This document shows positions 1-12,544 of a DNA stretch of 64,000 nt, piece by piece. The position numbers and the translations under genes are program-made. Position 1 is the stretch's first letter. Each line of letters begins with the position of its first letter. The DNA comes from Echinococcus granulosus (lineage: Eukaryota > Platyhelminthes > Cestoda > Cyclophyllidea > Taeniidae), in the NCBI RefSeq assembly GCF_000524195.1, contig NW_020170389.1, positions 1,760,533 through 1,824,532 of the forward strand. Direction: 5' to 3'. The notes beneath the pieces were generated by a model. It had not been told where the DNA came from, made no database searches, and saw nothing but the letters and a program-made list of their open reading frames with translations.

Positions 1-1680
1 ATTGACAGATCCATTCGCTGAGTAAGGGAGAGTGACTCAGAGTAAGAAATTAACACTGTGTATGAGTTTTATACGTAAAAATAGGTTATTCTGTGATAAA
101 TGGACCAATGACATATTTTAATCCCCATGGATTCTACTTTGGTAATTTAAATATAAAGAAGATATGTTGGGGATGCCTGCAGCCCTAGGAAGACATCCAT
201 GTTCGATTTTCCTGACCTCTCCGTTGTTGCAGATAATTCCAGAACATTCTGAAAAACGAGTCCCTGTTCACACCCCTCTGACTGGCCCAGACTGCGGTTA
301 CATACATTTTAAGCATACAAATTGCTCTTCTAGGTCTAAGGTCCACCTTCCACAAATAAATGAGCATGATTAAGCCGACAGACGAACTCAAGCATGGGCG
401 CAGCTTCAGGCAGCCTTCACTGGTTATCGGCTATGTCGCACCTGTCCTGAACTCTAGCCCAGTGGTTGTCTGGTTGTTTGCCCCGATAAAATACAGACAA
501 TCCGCTCAGGGAAACTCCGGTTTAATACAGTGGCAACTCAGTTTCTTGCAATTAGTCGTTTTTAAAGGCCTATTCTACATTTATTTGTAAGATTCTAGGA
601 TGCTTTTATATCAATCATTCACTAATTGACAAGTAAAAAACAGTTTGTGTGAGCCACTTCTGCACGTAAAACAGTTTTCCGAGCATGTAATTGGGAAATA
701 GAACAGAAATTTATCTAACCCACCTTGAGAGGATCAGTGTGGAGTTGGCTGTTTGGGATGAAAACTGTCTCCGGCCGATCCGCAACGTTCACATTAACAC
801 CATTTCGCCTGAGGGTAGAGATAGATGGACAAGGTTTCAAAATCATGTCAATAGTGGCTCTTACAGAATCCAAGCGTTAAGTGCCACTGAAAATAGTACT
901 TATACTTATTGACATCGGATGAGCGGTTAATTTCAGTTATTGGATTATAGGTACCAAGACTTTGGACACTTCCCGCAGGCTACGCGTAACTGATTTGCGA
1001 CCGGGTTGCGCTGACCACTTCGTATGTTTTATTGAAATAAATGAAGGTACATAAACACGAGGACCGAAAATGGTTATAAAGGTCGCCAACTAAATACTCA
1101 ACCCCAACTAACGACCACAAAATGAAGGATATGGTTTGCGCTTAGTATTTCTCTTTTCTTTATAATATTCAAAACAAATAATACAGCAGCTTTTTCATAA
1201 TATCTAAGCAAATAAAATCGCCGATAAAGAGAAGATCATCTCAGCAATCCCAATATGGTACGAAAAGTGAGCAAGAAGGATTTTTTTCACCCATGGTAAT
1301 TTGAAACCCGCTTTATCACTACTACTACCACCTCATAAAGCGTATTTTTTAATTTGGCCAGGTACGAAAGGGCTGTTTAGTAGGGACTCTTCCTCACAAA
1401 CGGAGCCATATCCTAAACCAATTAAATTCCGATTTGTTTTTCTAGTAGTCTCTTTAGAGGGAAATGCCTCTAGATAATTTTGAGCTAGCTTAAGGAGTTT
1501 CATTACTTGGTTTTAAAACCATTTACTTCAGAGGAACAGTTAAAATGAGTTGGAAGTTGTAATCCTGTCTGATGGGCAGCAGGATATGATGGAAAAATAT
1601 GAAACATCCCATCACTGATACCTTCCCACAACCTGCACTTCAGTTTAACTATCAAGCAATTAATGTAAGGCATTGTTTTA
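1..1680. other. no gene recognised; intergenic
   Basis: This stretch lies downstream of the 3' end of the receptor gene. Most of it is AT-rich. Two patches are richer in G+C (about 370-520 and 690-1010) and carry short open frames on the plus strand, but I see no consistent splice sites or domain. They could be remains of an interspersed repeat or exons of a neighbour outside the window. Confidence 0.4.
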
Positions 1681-4600
1681 TTACGTACTTAATTGAGATA
1701 ATTTTCGCTGTGTATAGTCTTCCTGGCACCAGGAGAGTGAACTCCTAGAATGAGAATAGAGAATGACAAACAATAACGAGTACATTAAAAACATACAATT
1801 TGGAGGCAATTGGGTAAGAAAACATCCTACCTTTGCCTCTCGTTCACCGAGTATATGCTTGACGAGTAGCTCCAGACCCATTATGATAAAAGAGACGATA
1901 ATACCTATGAGCAAGAAGATGTAGATGCTTGCGCTATCCCCAAGCTCAATAACAGCAGGTATTGGTACATTATAGTTCGGTTGATAACATCGCCCTGTTT
2001 CAAAATATCTGTGCCAAAAAGAAAAATTCTCTTTTGCATCTTCCTCATTTTCCATTCACTCGAAATGGGACTTGTAGAAAATCACTCAGTACAGATCTGA
2101 CAAATTTAGTCACTTACACCGAGGCTGAACTGGTGAGAATGCCAGATTTGCTGATGATTGAAAAGTAGTAGTCCAGTTGAGGGCCAAAAACCCAAGATTT
2201 GTAGTAGGGGAAACTTAGTATTGTTTTATACAGGCTAGTGTATGGAATCATTTCCAATGCACAGGACTGAAATTGTAGGACAGCATTATTTAGCTCCAGC
2301 TGCCTTCGGTAAACTGACAAATCTAATGGAAGAACTGACTAACCATGACGCTGATGTAGGACGCCTCGACTGAGGATGCCAGAAGAACGGTTTTGTCATC
2401 CTTCATTAGGGCATCGTAAGCTGCTTGAATTGAGTCGACTGCGGAGTAGGATTTTGAATTGTTATTCAGAGATGTGACGATTTCGCTGTGACCGATTCCG
2501 TTTTTGATTACAATGAATCTTTAAAATTGCAACAACCGAAATGACTCAATGAACGTAGATTTAGAAACTGTTGGGTGATAGAACAGTAACTGTATATGAC
2601 TGTCACCTTGGCATACTAAGCCCAGCTTTACAGTAACCACTTATAGAAGCATTTCCCGTGCATACCTAGAGTGACAATTCAAATGTAATTTTGCAGAAAT
2701 TAATCAACGGTGAAAAACAGATGAACCCACGTTCGATAGTAATTGCCTTTCAGCACCTCGTCAACGGTAGTATCTGCATTAGAAGGCTTTCTTATCCTAA
2801 GCAGAATAGTCATCATAGCGCTGGCGTAGAATACAAGCAGGAGGTAGGAGAACATCCACATAATGAGAGCAAAGATGCGGCTAGAGAGAGTGGTAGGAAT
2901 GACTTGCAGTTTGGTAAGCGAGAAGGTTGATGCCACACCGAGTGCAGACATTTCAAAGAGATCCCGTTTTGAGGTCATCTCACCCTCCGCCAGATTTCGC
3001 ATAATAACGGGTTTGAGGTGGCCAAAAACCATCAAAAGTCCGGTGAAAATGAAAGCCAAGACCACGCCGGCTAGCCACACAGGCAAAGAGAGTGGTCGCA
3101 GCAAAAGAAGGAAGTCCGCAGGTCGGGAAGGACGTTGACGTACCAGTGTGAAAGAGATAGTCAAGGTTGCTGATGAGCTCGAAATCTTCTCCGTATTCAC
3201 TGCGGATAGTGGAACCGGAGCAAAGCCTACGTTGATTACCTACAAATGAGTGTAATTAGTTTTCAATAAACCTTCACGATTAAAGTTTAATCCATTTAGT
3301 GCCCTTTATGACTGTGATGGCTCTTAAATTTTTAGACAGCTTTTAGATCACGTAGTTTAAAAACAACTTTAACTTCTTTAAATTCACATTAAAACCGAAT
3401 CTTTATTTGAGTTTTTATAAAATTCTCCTCAAATCTGTACATTTATTTGATTTTGACATATTCAAGCGTCTGGAGAAGGACGGAAGGTTGAGCCAGCGAA
3501 CACAATGGAGTTCGAAAGTGAGAGCGTTGGATAAACAAAAAACACAAATTACATGGTTTTCAATTGCTTTGAGCATTTCCACGTAGTAAGGCTCATCTGG
3601 TTTCGGCGTGAAGAGGACCACTTCATAATTGACTTTTGCCAAGAATGCGAGAGCATCCATTACCGGAACTGAAAACCCGATGCCTTTATCATAGAACGGA
3701 GCATACTAAAGTAAATAAACAAATAATTGAATTGTTTTGCTATCATACGTATGTATTGGTGCTCAGAAAATGAACTCGATTTGAAACGCACTTTAGATAC
3801 AAGTATTAAGAAGTTTAGAAAAAACGTAACTCTAACGATCCTGTAGAATTGAAATAATATTTGAAATCAAAATCTTCACGTAAAAACATATTTGATTACA
3901 AGTATCCTGCTGTCGCAATGTAAAACGAGTGTTCGAAACTTGAAGGAGCATTACAAAAGCAATTATTATAATGAGCATATATTAGAGAAAAAATTAAAAA
4001 GCAATTTCTAATAAGTCGCTTTGGGCACAACCTTGGCTACAAAAACTATCTCACTCAAAATGTCGACAGTGATAGAGGTAATAGAGGCAGAAAGATTAGG
4101 ATAAATGGAATTGTTATAGAAAGGAAAGCGAAAAATACAAAAAGGTAAAACCGAAATTCCTAATGAGGGGAGAAAATGCTACTGAATTTGAAAGAAATAT
4201 GGAGAAGTGATTTGGCATGGGGTGCCGAAGAGTGAAAAAAGGACGGCCGAAATTTAGTCATGCAGCAGACTTAGATGATCCTCGCTATTCCATTTTTATA
4301 ACAGGCTGAACGACAAAGCATTTTCAGCGCGTTAGTTTCAAATTAATGAGTAGGTAATTTGAGTCCGATAGTAACAATTGGCTTTTAAAAAAACGATGCA
4401 CTATTTTTAGTAGCAACTAACACACGTGAAAATATTATACGAAAGCCAGTGATGAATGATGGAATGCAAATACTTAAGTGAAATGTGGAATTGATCGAGT
4501 TCGTGACATGACTAGTATAAGCTATAAAAAATCCTTAGAGGTAGGTAGCTCAAAGACATGTGGTGAGACTTAAGGTTAATTAAGGAAAGTAAGCTGTTAC

Positions 4601-7600
4601 AAGTGAAAAAAAATTTTAAAAAAACGAACAAAACTTACCTTAACGACCCCGACTTTGATAGTGCGTCCAGTTAAGGTTGAATTTATGCTATCCACTATCA
4701 GTTGTGGCTCTCGATTCAATACCCAGCTACCTATCTAAAACAAGTCACAAAGTAGAACAAAGAACTTTTAGATGTGAGCATTTAAAATTTAAAGCCTTGC
4801 TCACCCCTGTATTTGTATTTATAGAACAGTCAAGAATTGCTACCGACTCAACAGGACTTGCAGTTGGGTGAGTTTGACTGAAATTGATCCGCGAAAGGAT
4901 GTAAAATCTAGGCTTTTGAAGAAGATACAAAGAATCGGACTATGGTCACGGCATCACAAATGAGAATTTTATACTCTTGTTATGTTGCACCAACCAATGC
5001 GCAAATTGTTTAAAATTATTTGTAAGGCAATAGTTCATTTTACTTACCACTTGGGTTGCATTCTCCGTAATGTACGTTAGACCATCAAGATAGGTTGCTG
5101 AAGCTCGCCAAGCCAGGTCAAAGAAAGGAGAGGGTATTTTCGGTGCATACGTTGTGCTCAAGCCAAAAGTTAAAAGGGAAGCTCCGGTTCTTAGATAGCG
5201 CTCGTAGACAGAACAGCTATCCTCCTGCACAAAGTGAAATTTAAATTAAATAAGATGCTTTTTAAAATAGATTTCTTTGAATTCCTTTTAAATGATCACA
5301 GCGGTAAAATTGGTAGGATGCAACCAAATGAAGAGGTGTTGGTATTTTCGGAGCAAATAGGCAGTATTAAATTGATATACAAATTCTAAAACAAAGAAGG
5401 ATGATTTTGTTGGGGATTAGAACTTACTGTAGAAAATAAGATAATTTGTATGCCTTCTCGTAGTTGCTGATGCAGCATTGCCTATAAATACAAGATCAAC
5501 ACAACAACTGAATTGAAGAACTAGCTATTCTACATTGCTGAAAAATGACTTGACAACTGTAAGTTGCCTTTACTCAACCAAACATGAATAGACTACACGG
5601 ATCAAAACAGGTACTTGAAAAAGTGTGCATTGCCAATCCACAACGGTTCACAAAGTAAATGGATTTAAGCAACCAGAATGAATCACAAAATGAATTCTTT
5701 ATAAATTTATCAAAACATAATGGAAGCGAAACTTTTAATCCATCAGAATCCTTTAATAAGAATAACCGGAAGACGCTAATATACAGACATGGGTAGTCGA
5801 CTTTCTACAATGACAAATTTCAAAAAAAAAAATGCATATCTTGAGCTCGTAGAAATCTAGCTGCTTACCAGTTCAAGGAATCCATTTACGTATGAATTAC
5901 TGTGTTCATTTTGGAAGAGAAGGATATATGTTTGTGAATCGCCGGTGTTTTGAAATTGCTGGATTAAAAGCTCTTTTATAGTGTTATTGGTCATCCATCC
6001 TCCAGGCAGGTGTATCATGCTGAAGTAGACATTCTTTAATAGTCGAATGAGGAAGACCAGTTCTATAATATAGTAAAGGACATTTCTAAGGAAAAAGTGG
6101 ATTTTTATGTAATCTACATTATCAGATGGGAAAAAATTTCGCAAGACTTTATTCAGAAAAGCAGCTATTACAAAATAACGACGCCAATCAAGAATCTGAC
6201 CATGATCAAAATAGCAATAAACTCCAAGTCACTAAGTTTTAATAAAAATAGAAAATTTCAACTTCCAATCTGTCTATCCAGACCACATCAAGGGAACTAA
6301 AAATATCATAGCATCGACGATGCCAGTATACCAAATTGAGGGAGAGGGTAAGATTTACAACTTTTGGGGAGGTCTCAGATAAAGTGTTGTGGAATTAATA
6401 ATATCTGACAAGCGTAAGTGACGAAACCAACAAAAAGACAACCAACATTCAATTTTTAAATAAAATAATCCCAGATTGCGATTTGAAAACTGACACCGTA
6501 AAACATCCGTTTTGAATAATGACCGGGAAATAGGTATCAAATCAGCCTACTATAAATTTATTTTCCACTCGTTGCATAGGCATTACGCTCATATGGGCAC
6601 TGGAACGCTGTCCGTGTAGTTACAGCCAGGTATGTGTATTGCAAAACATCAAATATACAGGAAGATTGCACTGCGTCACCTCAATGTAAATGCGCATCTA
6701 CAGGGGTGGGAACACTTCGTGCGATTACATCCTATTCACTTGGAATCACTCAGACAGATACGTTTATGTCAACAATTAAAGCAACAAAAACATAGCAATG
6801 AAAAGCTCGGAATTATTTTGAAAATTCGGAATTAAGGATGATTAACTCGATATTAATCTCCCCGGGCTATGTGTTGAGAAAGTCTTAAAAGAGGGCATCA
6901 TCAAGCAATCCTCTACAATTAAAATCTGTTGATGGAGTCACTTTGGGAATCGCATAGAACCAATGATTGAGTTTGACATCGGTTTTAGGAACAGTTTATA
7001 AACTAAATTCTGTTAATTTTTAATTCCGATGCAGCACCTTCACACTGCTTCAACACACACAAATGGGCTTTCATAAAGCGATCGACAAGATTAAGGTTTT
7101 TAAAGTATTGAATTGAAAACGAGATTGCAATAAAAACAAAAAACAACTTTAGTAAAGCAAATAAAACTTGATGAATGAATTAAAAGAGAAGCAAACAAGA
7201 ACCGGTTAGATAAATCAAGTCTTCCATGCTCTTTTCTCCAAATCACTAATATTTGACGTTTATGAAGGACAATAATTGTAAAACTGTAAATATAATTAAA
7301 AGAAAGCAATTATTTCCGGTTTTTTGAGCATTTAGTGCTAGATGTAAGTGCCTTACGTAAAGGTTTGCAGAACTAACAGTCCCAAATTTCGTAAAATTAA
7401 AAATAGAGATCTGCCTTTTTGGAGAGTAAATGAAAGTCTATGAAGAAAATTGCTTTGTGTTCATGGAATATGAGTAGCAACATTCAGAAGCATATCCTTT
7501 ATGTATCCAACGTCTTAAGCTAGTTCTTCTGTGGAATTATTCACCTGCTGGCGCCTAAAAACTTAAATTCCACCTTCATAATCATACTCCACTATCTCTC

Positions 7601-10600
7601 AGGTGTAAAAACCTAGCAGATGTTTCAAGAACCGATCACCTCAATTAATAATAAATCGTTTGAATGTGAATGGAACTCAAAAATTGACATTGATTAAGTC
7701 ACACTCATTTGTTCGCATTCGGAGGATTTACTCAACTAGGTAGCCTAAAGACCGAAGGAAACCCGTTACCAAAAACATTAAATAGCCGACTTACTATTAC
7801 TGTCATCGTAGATAAAAGTGATTCCGGTTTGCTTTTGCTGAAGCATACTCGAACAAATTGTCGCGATCGTTGAATCAACATTTTGCAGAAATTTGATTGA
7901 CACACTGTTGCGAACTGGGGGAGCATAGGCTGTAATAGCCTCCATAGTGGTGCTGTAAAATTCCGCTTCAGTAAGGTTGCTAATAGCCGCAATATCCACT
8001 AGGAAGTCGCTCAAATATATTGTGCCCGGGGGAGCAGATGAAAAATCTACTATTAATCAAGCACATTGTTCAAACAAATCAAATAAAATGTATAGAGCGT
8101 ACTTTCTGCATAATGTCGGTGGGTTTGGTCGTAGCTAAGTGCAAAATTGCAGTGTTAAAGGGACTGGAAGAGTAGTTTTTGTAACAAGTAACAATACAAT
8201 TAGGGTTATGGATACAATTCTGGTGCTTATTTATCCAGATTTTTAACAATATATCACATCATTACAAATCTGTTAAATAATACGACAAATTAAAGGAAAT
8301 TTGGTGAAATCCGGTTTGGAATGTTAATGATACGCTTAGCTGGAAATGCTTGGTTCATAAAACCAAAAAGGCAATTTAAGATGATGAGTTTACACTAGGC
8401 CAAAGGATATCCGTTTATGTGATATGGTATAATCGACTGAAAAATAACAAAGCTTACTGTAATTGGCATTAATAGTGTTTTTAACTTCAGCTTGAAACGA
8501 TTCCTTGTAAGTAATGTTTGATAACATAGGCTCTACCCATTTCTTAATGTCGAGGACAGTCTTTTCATAGTCAGTTATATTGCACGACCCTGTAAACAGT
8601 ACAAAAAATATGGCATTATAAAATAAACCCACTTTTCACTTCAATTGGATTTTTCAAGTAGTGAGAGGTAAGTTGACTTAAAATTGAATAACAACAGGTG
8701 CTGGCATGAACGCATGCAGCAATATATTCGAGGTAAACCCACAGACTATTCTAGGGATATCTAGCTCACGCCTGCACAGTAAACTACAGTTATAATGAGT
8801 TACAATGGGGAACGTATGAAGAGCAAAAGTGTAACCAATGACACACAATCCGAGGAGATGGACATAAGTGATTCCAGGCTTTTTTTGCTATTTTCAAACA
8901 AAACGTGGGTTTTTAATGATGTCATTCCCATTAATATAACTAAGACTTTTAATAAGCTTTAAAAGTATGTAAAATACAATATTTGCAAGTTGTCAAGGTG
9001 TTTTTGAATACATTTAACAAGAAAGTTTAAACTAAGTGTGAATTAGCAAAGTAGAATACCTGGAAACATGTTTACCAGAGCTTTCGATAAAATTTTAAGG
9101 GAATTCTTTGCTAAAAAGCCTGAAAAATAAAAAACGTACGAAAACAAAATCCCATAAACCTGGCATTTGATGACCAATTAACCAAGTATTTGGAGAAAAT
9201 AGTTTTCAAACATTATTTGGAGTTTTAATCCATGTATAAAAGGCGGAACCATATGCAACAGGTCTTGATGGAACGAATTAATAATTTGTTGCTTAAGTGC
9301 GAGGGGTATTTTCAATAAATAAAATGATAAACTGTTACGAATTTAGGAACTTATGACTAACAGAATTATTTCCTAATAATTGGATTGAGTAAGTTGGCTA
9401 TAACTCTACTGCTCTTCGTTATGATTTACAGGACATACACCGATATTCATACCTAGCCACGTGGGTTTTCGGTTCCCGTGGTTTAATCACCTGCCCGCCC
9501 TCAGATCACTACGTCGATGCTTACAGTCTCCCGGCTTAGCCGTATTATTGACAATAGGCCAATTTACAGACTAGTACGCATTAGCACGTCTTTGGGTGAT
9601 AACTTGGAGCATTGTAATTGAGTTTGAAGCGTAAAATTCGGTAAGAAGGTACAAAGAGACTTACTGTTTTGCAGTGCACATCTGTCCACATCGGAAACAA
9701 TGGATTTCTGTTCGAATGTGTCCTTAACCTCTTGCATAGCCTTAAGGATTGCTTTTAGGTTTTCATCAAGCCTGCCATCTGCGGATGGTATGAACAAAGA
9801 CATTGCAATGATAGACACCTTAAAAGCCCCGATATCATTTAATGGCTAGTTTCGCAGACTGTGAATTCTAATTTAACGAACGGAAAAGTTTATGTACCTA
9901 AATTAATGTCATTTTTATTTTTGATTCAAAGGAAACATCTTCTTGCTACTTAAACCCTACGGACTATAAGAACAAGTGACATGCTAGCATAGTTTTATGA
10001 AGTAGATTTGCATACAAGTACGTTAAATTAATACCACAATTTTAATGGGAAATTCATTTGATTAAAATATAACTAAGGCCAGTAATTGATAATGAGATGC
10101 TGGATAATAAAGGGTGGTGAGACCACAATAAGAATGACGTAAACGGGCAAAAGGATTGCATTGATTTGCCTGCTTAAACTACAAAAGAAATTCACACCAG
10201 TGGTCTTTTATAAACCATCAAATCATACCTTGGCACATATTTCAAAGTGCTGACTCACTCTCAGAAACCACAAAAGTGGTCTTTTTTCAAACGCCCAAAC
10301 TTATTACTAATCACTACTAACTATACGTAAAAAGCAGTTGTTTCTGAATAAATAAAAACTTAAATTTAGAAAAAATATGCAAGTCCACCTTTTAAGAGCA
10401 AATGATTGAAGCATACATTGACGAAATACCAAAAACATAAGTTTGACAAGATGAATCTATAAATCAGGGAAACCGATGGCTGTGGCAACTGCTCAACCAT
10501 ACTTATGAATGCAATCTGATAGTTTGTTAAATAATGACGAAGGGCTTTAAACGTACCCGTATTATTGCATCCCTTCTTTATAATATCCACTCCAGTATTG

Positions 10601-11799
10601 TAAAGGGAAGTCAACAATTCTGCAGTCCAAAAAGCAAAATTGGAGACTTTACTGCGATGCTAGTAATTTTAATAAGGCCTAACATTCCTTTGGTGGACAG
10701 CTAATGACTTGCATTAACGGGTTAGATGGGGACCATATAATATTGGCCTAACTGCAAATAACTTTGGTTTAAGCAATGGGATCAGATTCATTTGTTATCC
10801 AGAAATTGAAAATATACCTCATAATTTAGTAAAATCCCATTTTTAAAGATGATATAAACGCAACCAATCAATTCACGCTAAGAACAAATGAACAATAAAT
10901 ATTTTTAAGCTCAAGAATTTTAATGTAAAACGTACTCAAGCTTTTCTCATTCCCCTTATTGACGCAAGTATTGGGCGAAGACTCGTCGAGTCGATTGCGA
11001 AAAAGTCCACCTATGCCACCCCAAACCACTTTTGCTTCATTCACTGACGACTCCAAAAGCGATGCTGAAACAAGGACTCAAAACCATAACCAGAAAATGG
11101 TCATTATTTTACCAGTCCTAATAATGGGGAGTTTGGGTGAGTTAATTTCATGTTATTACTGTTTTAAATTTTTGAGTATAAAGCTCTTATACAATGCTAT
11201 CTTTTGGAGAAAGCACTGCAGTTCTAATCAGTTTACTGAAATATGAAAATAGTCTTATAAATGCTTTATTTTTAACAACATGTACTATGGTAACATAAGT
11301 AAAACTGCAATCCTTTAAGATTTTAGAAGACCAAATTTTCACAACACCAGCTCGTCGTTTTGGTACTAATTGGGATGCTCTACATTAGCACACAGTTAAT
11401 ATCTACTAGCTGAAATTTCTGGCTAATTAGGAACGTACGTTTAGCCTCTTGCGTCAAGACGCAGGGTAGGATCAAGAGAGTCAACCAAACACGCATCTCT
11501 GTGGAATGGCATAAACTCAACTACCCAATCTCGCACGCAGGACTCGGAGACCACACCACATGCAGCACACCAGTCAATACACTTCTAGATCACATGCTCG
11601 TGCTCCGACGAGGTGCGTGCCTTGAGAGCACCCAATAGAATAAATTTACCGAAAATGTGGGTAGAAGTGCAACCCTTAGGTAACCACATTCAATCAGCGA
11701 CTCCATTTTGGAGGATAAGATAATAAGAAATTACTCACAGATTCTATAAATGAATAAAAGTTGACCAAAGAGTTCGGTCCGACCCAGTCTTTGGTATGC
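1681..11799 (-). CDS. ionotropic glutamate receptor-like subunit (16 exons, 5' end uncertain)
   Basis: Ligand-gated cation channel subunit of the plasma membrane. Exons in transcription order: 11799-11739, 11064-10936, 10619-10557, 9778-9665, 8589-8458, 8046-7795, 6062-5869, 5481-5428, 5224-5048, 4734-4639, 3705-3553, 3239-2731, 2518-2344, 2266-2118, 2008-1831, 1722-1681 (stop). All junctions are GT-AG and in phase; the sum is 2478 bases, 825 codons plus stop. Residues about 40-415 form the periplasmic-binding-like amino-terminal domain (GITFIYDDSNKLVFLIRLLK is typical); S1 is about 420-525, M1 529-548, re-entrant loop about 567-590, M3 596-621, S2 about 625-770, M4 780-802. Length is slightly below the usual ~900. 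Two hallmarks are changed: the S1 arginine that holds glutamate is Asn in LSAVNTEKI, and the SYTANLAAF gate reads approximately FYASAMMTI. The first exon is missing or is the 15-codon hydrophobic segment 12046-12002 (phase fits, donor weak). Family assignment is firm; the N-terminal exons and the ligand are inference. Confidence 0.85.
9420..9545. repeat. G+C-rich patch inside a receptor intron, possible repeat fragment
   Basis: A patch clearly richer in G+C than its surroundings lies in the intron between receptor exons 9778-9665 and 8589-8458. I find no open frame with splice sites that would add to the receptor. It may be a remnant of a short interspersed element; the class is not recognised. 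Confidence 0.25.
11431..11640 (-). pseudogene. G+C-rich island with degraded coding-like frame, probable repeat remnant
   Basis: This island sits in the intron between the first two receptor exons found. On the minus strand one frame is open for about 46 codons with several Cys and Trp residues (for example CIDWCAACGVVSESC) and ends in a stop; the same frame upstream also contains a stop. There are no splice sites that would join it to the receptor in phase. The most likely reading is a decayed piece of a transposon or other repeated gene. The family is not recognised. Confidence 0.3.
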
Positions 11800-12544
11800 C
11801 TAGGAAAATATGTTTTGTAATTGATAAATAGTAATAAAGTAACAAGTTTTGGATATCCCTTTGATTTCACCCAATATGAATCCAATAACTGAAAAATACA
11901 AGGTTCTGAACTATACGATATGATCTTAAACCTAAATTGCCTTTATCCCAATGAGACAATAATTTTGGTTCCGACGGTAAGTTGCTTTTATCAGTAAATA
12001 CACAGGAACCAATCATTAAAAATAACTCTGTAGAAATTACGGGCATTTTCGTGTGGTTGAATTTACTGAACATTTAAATTAAATCTGTGACGACTTTACT
12101 GAAGACATTTTGAGTACTAGTGTTTGCAAAATCGCAGAAGTTACCGTATGTAGGGATCAAGTTTACAAATGCAATAACTTAAACCTGCATAAATGTAACA
12201 TACCAGTTCATTAAAAGGTCATTGGTGTGCTCTTTTGACAGGGAAACAGCCGAATCAGAAATACATATTGACAAAAGTACTTTCTTTTCAAGTTGCTGAT
12301 GTTGCAGTTACATAAACTATTTTGAAATTGCGTTCCATGACTCAATCAATCCTTAAACAGTTATGAAAAAATCTGCTAACTAAAAAACCTCGTTCGTTGG
12401 AAATACACAATTTAAAGGAAAAGTGCTCTCAAGTGACTTAAATGAACAGGGAACGGACCATGCATCCGAAATGTGGGTATATGTGTAAGAGAGAAGAAGT
12501 GAAAGTTAGTGAGAAAACTCTTTTTGTTTTTTGTCCAAGGAATT
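11800..12544. other. intergenic: receptor 5' flank and peptidase 3' flank
   Basis: The region holds the upstream flank of the receptor gene and the downstream flank of the cathepsin gene, both on the minus strand. One short hydrophobic coding segment (12046-12002, starting MPVISTELFLMIGSC) could be the first receptor exon. Its end phase fits, but the GTATTT donor is poor. Nothing else is supported. Confidence 0.35.
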
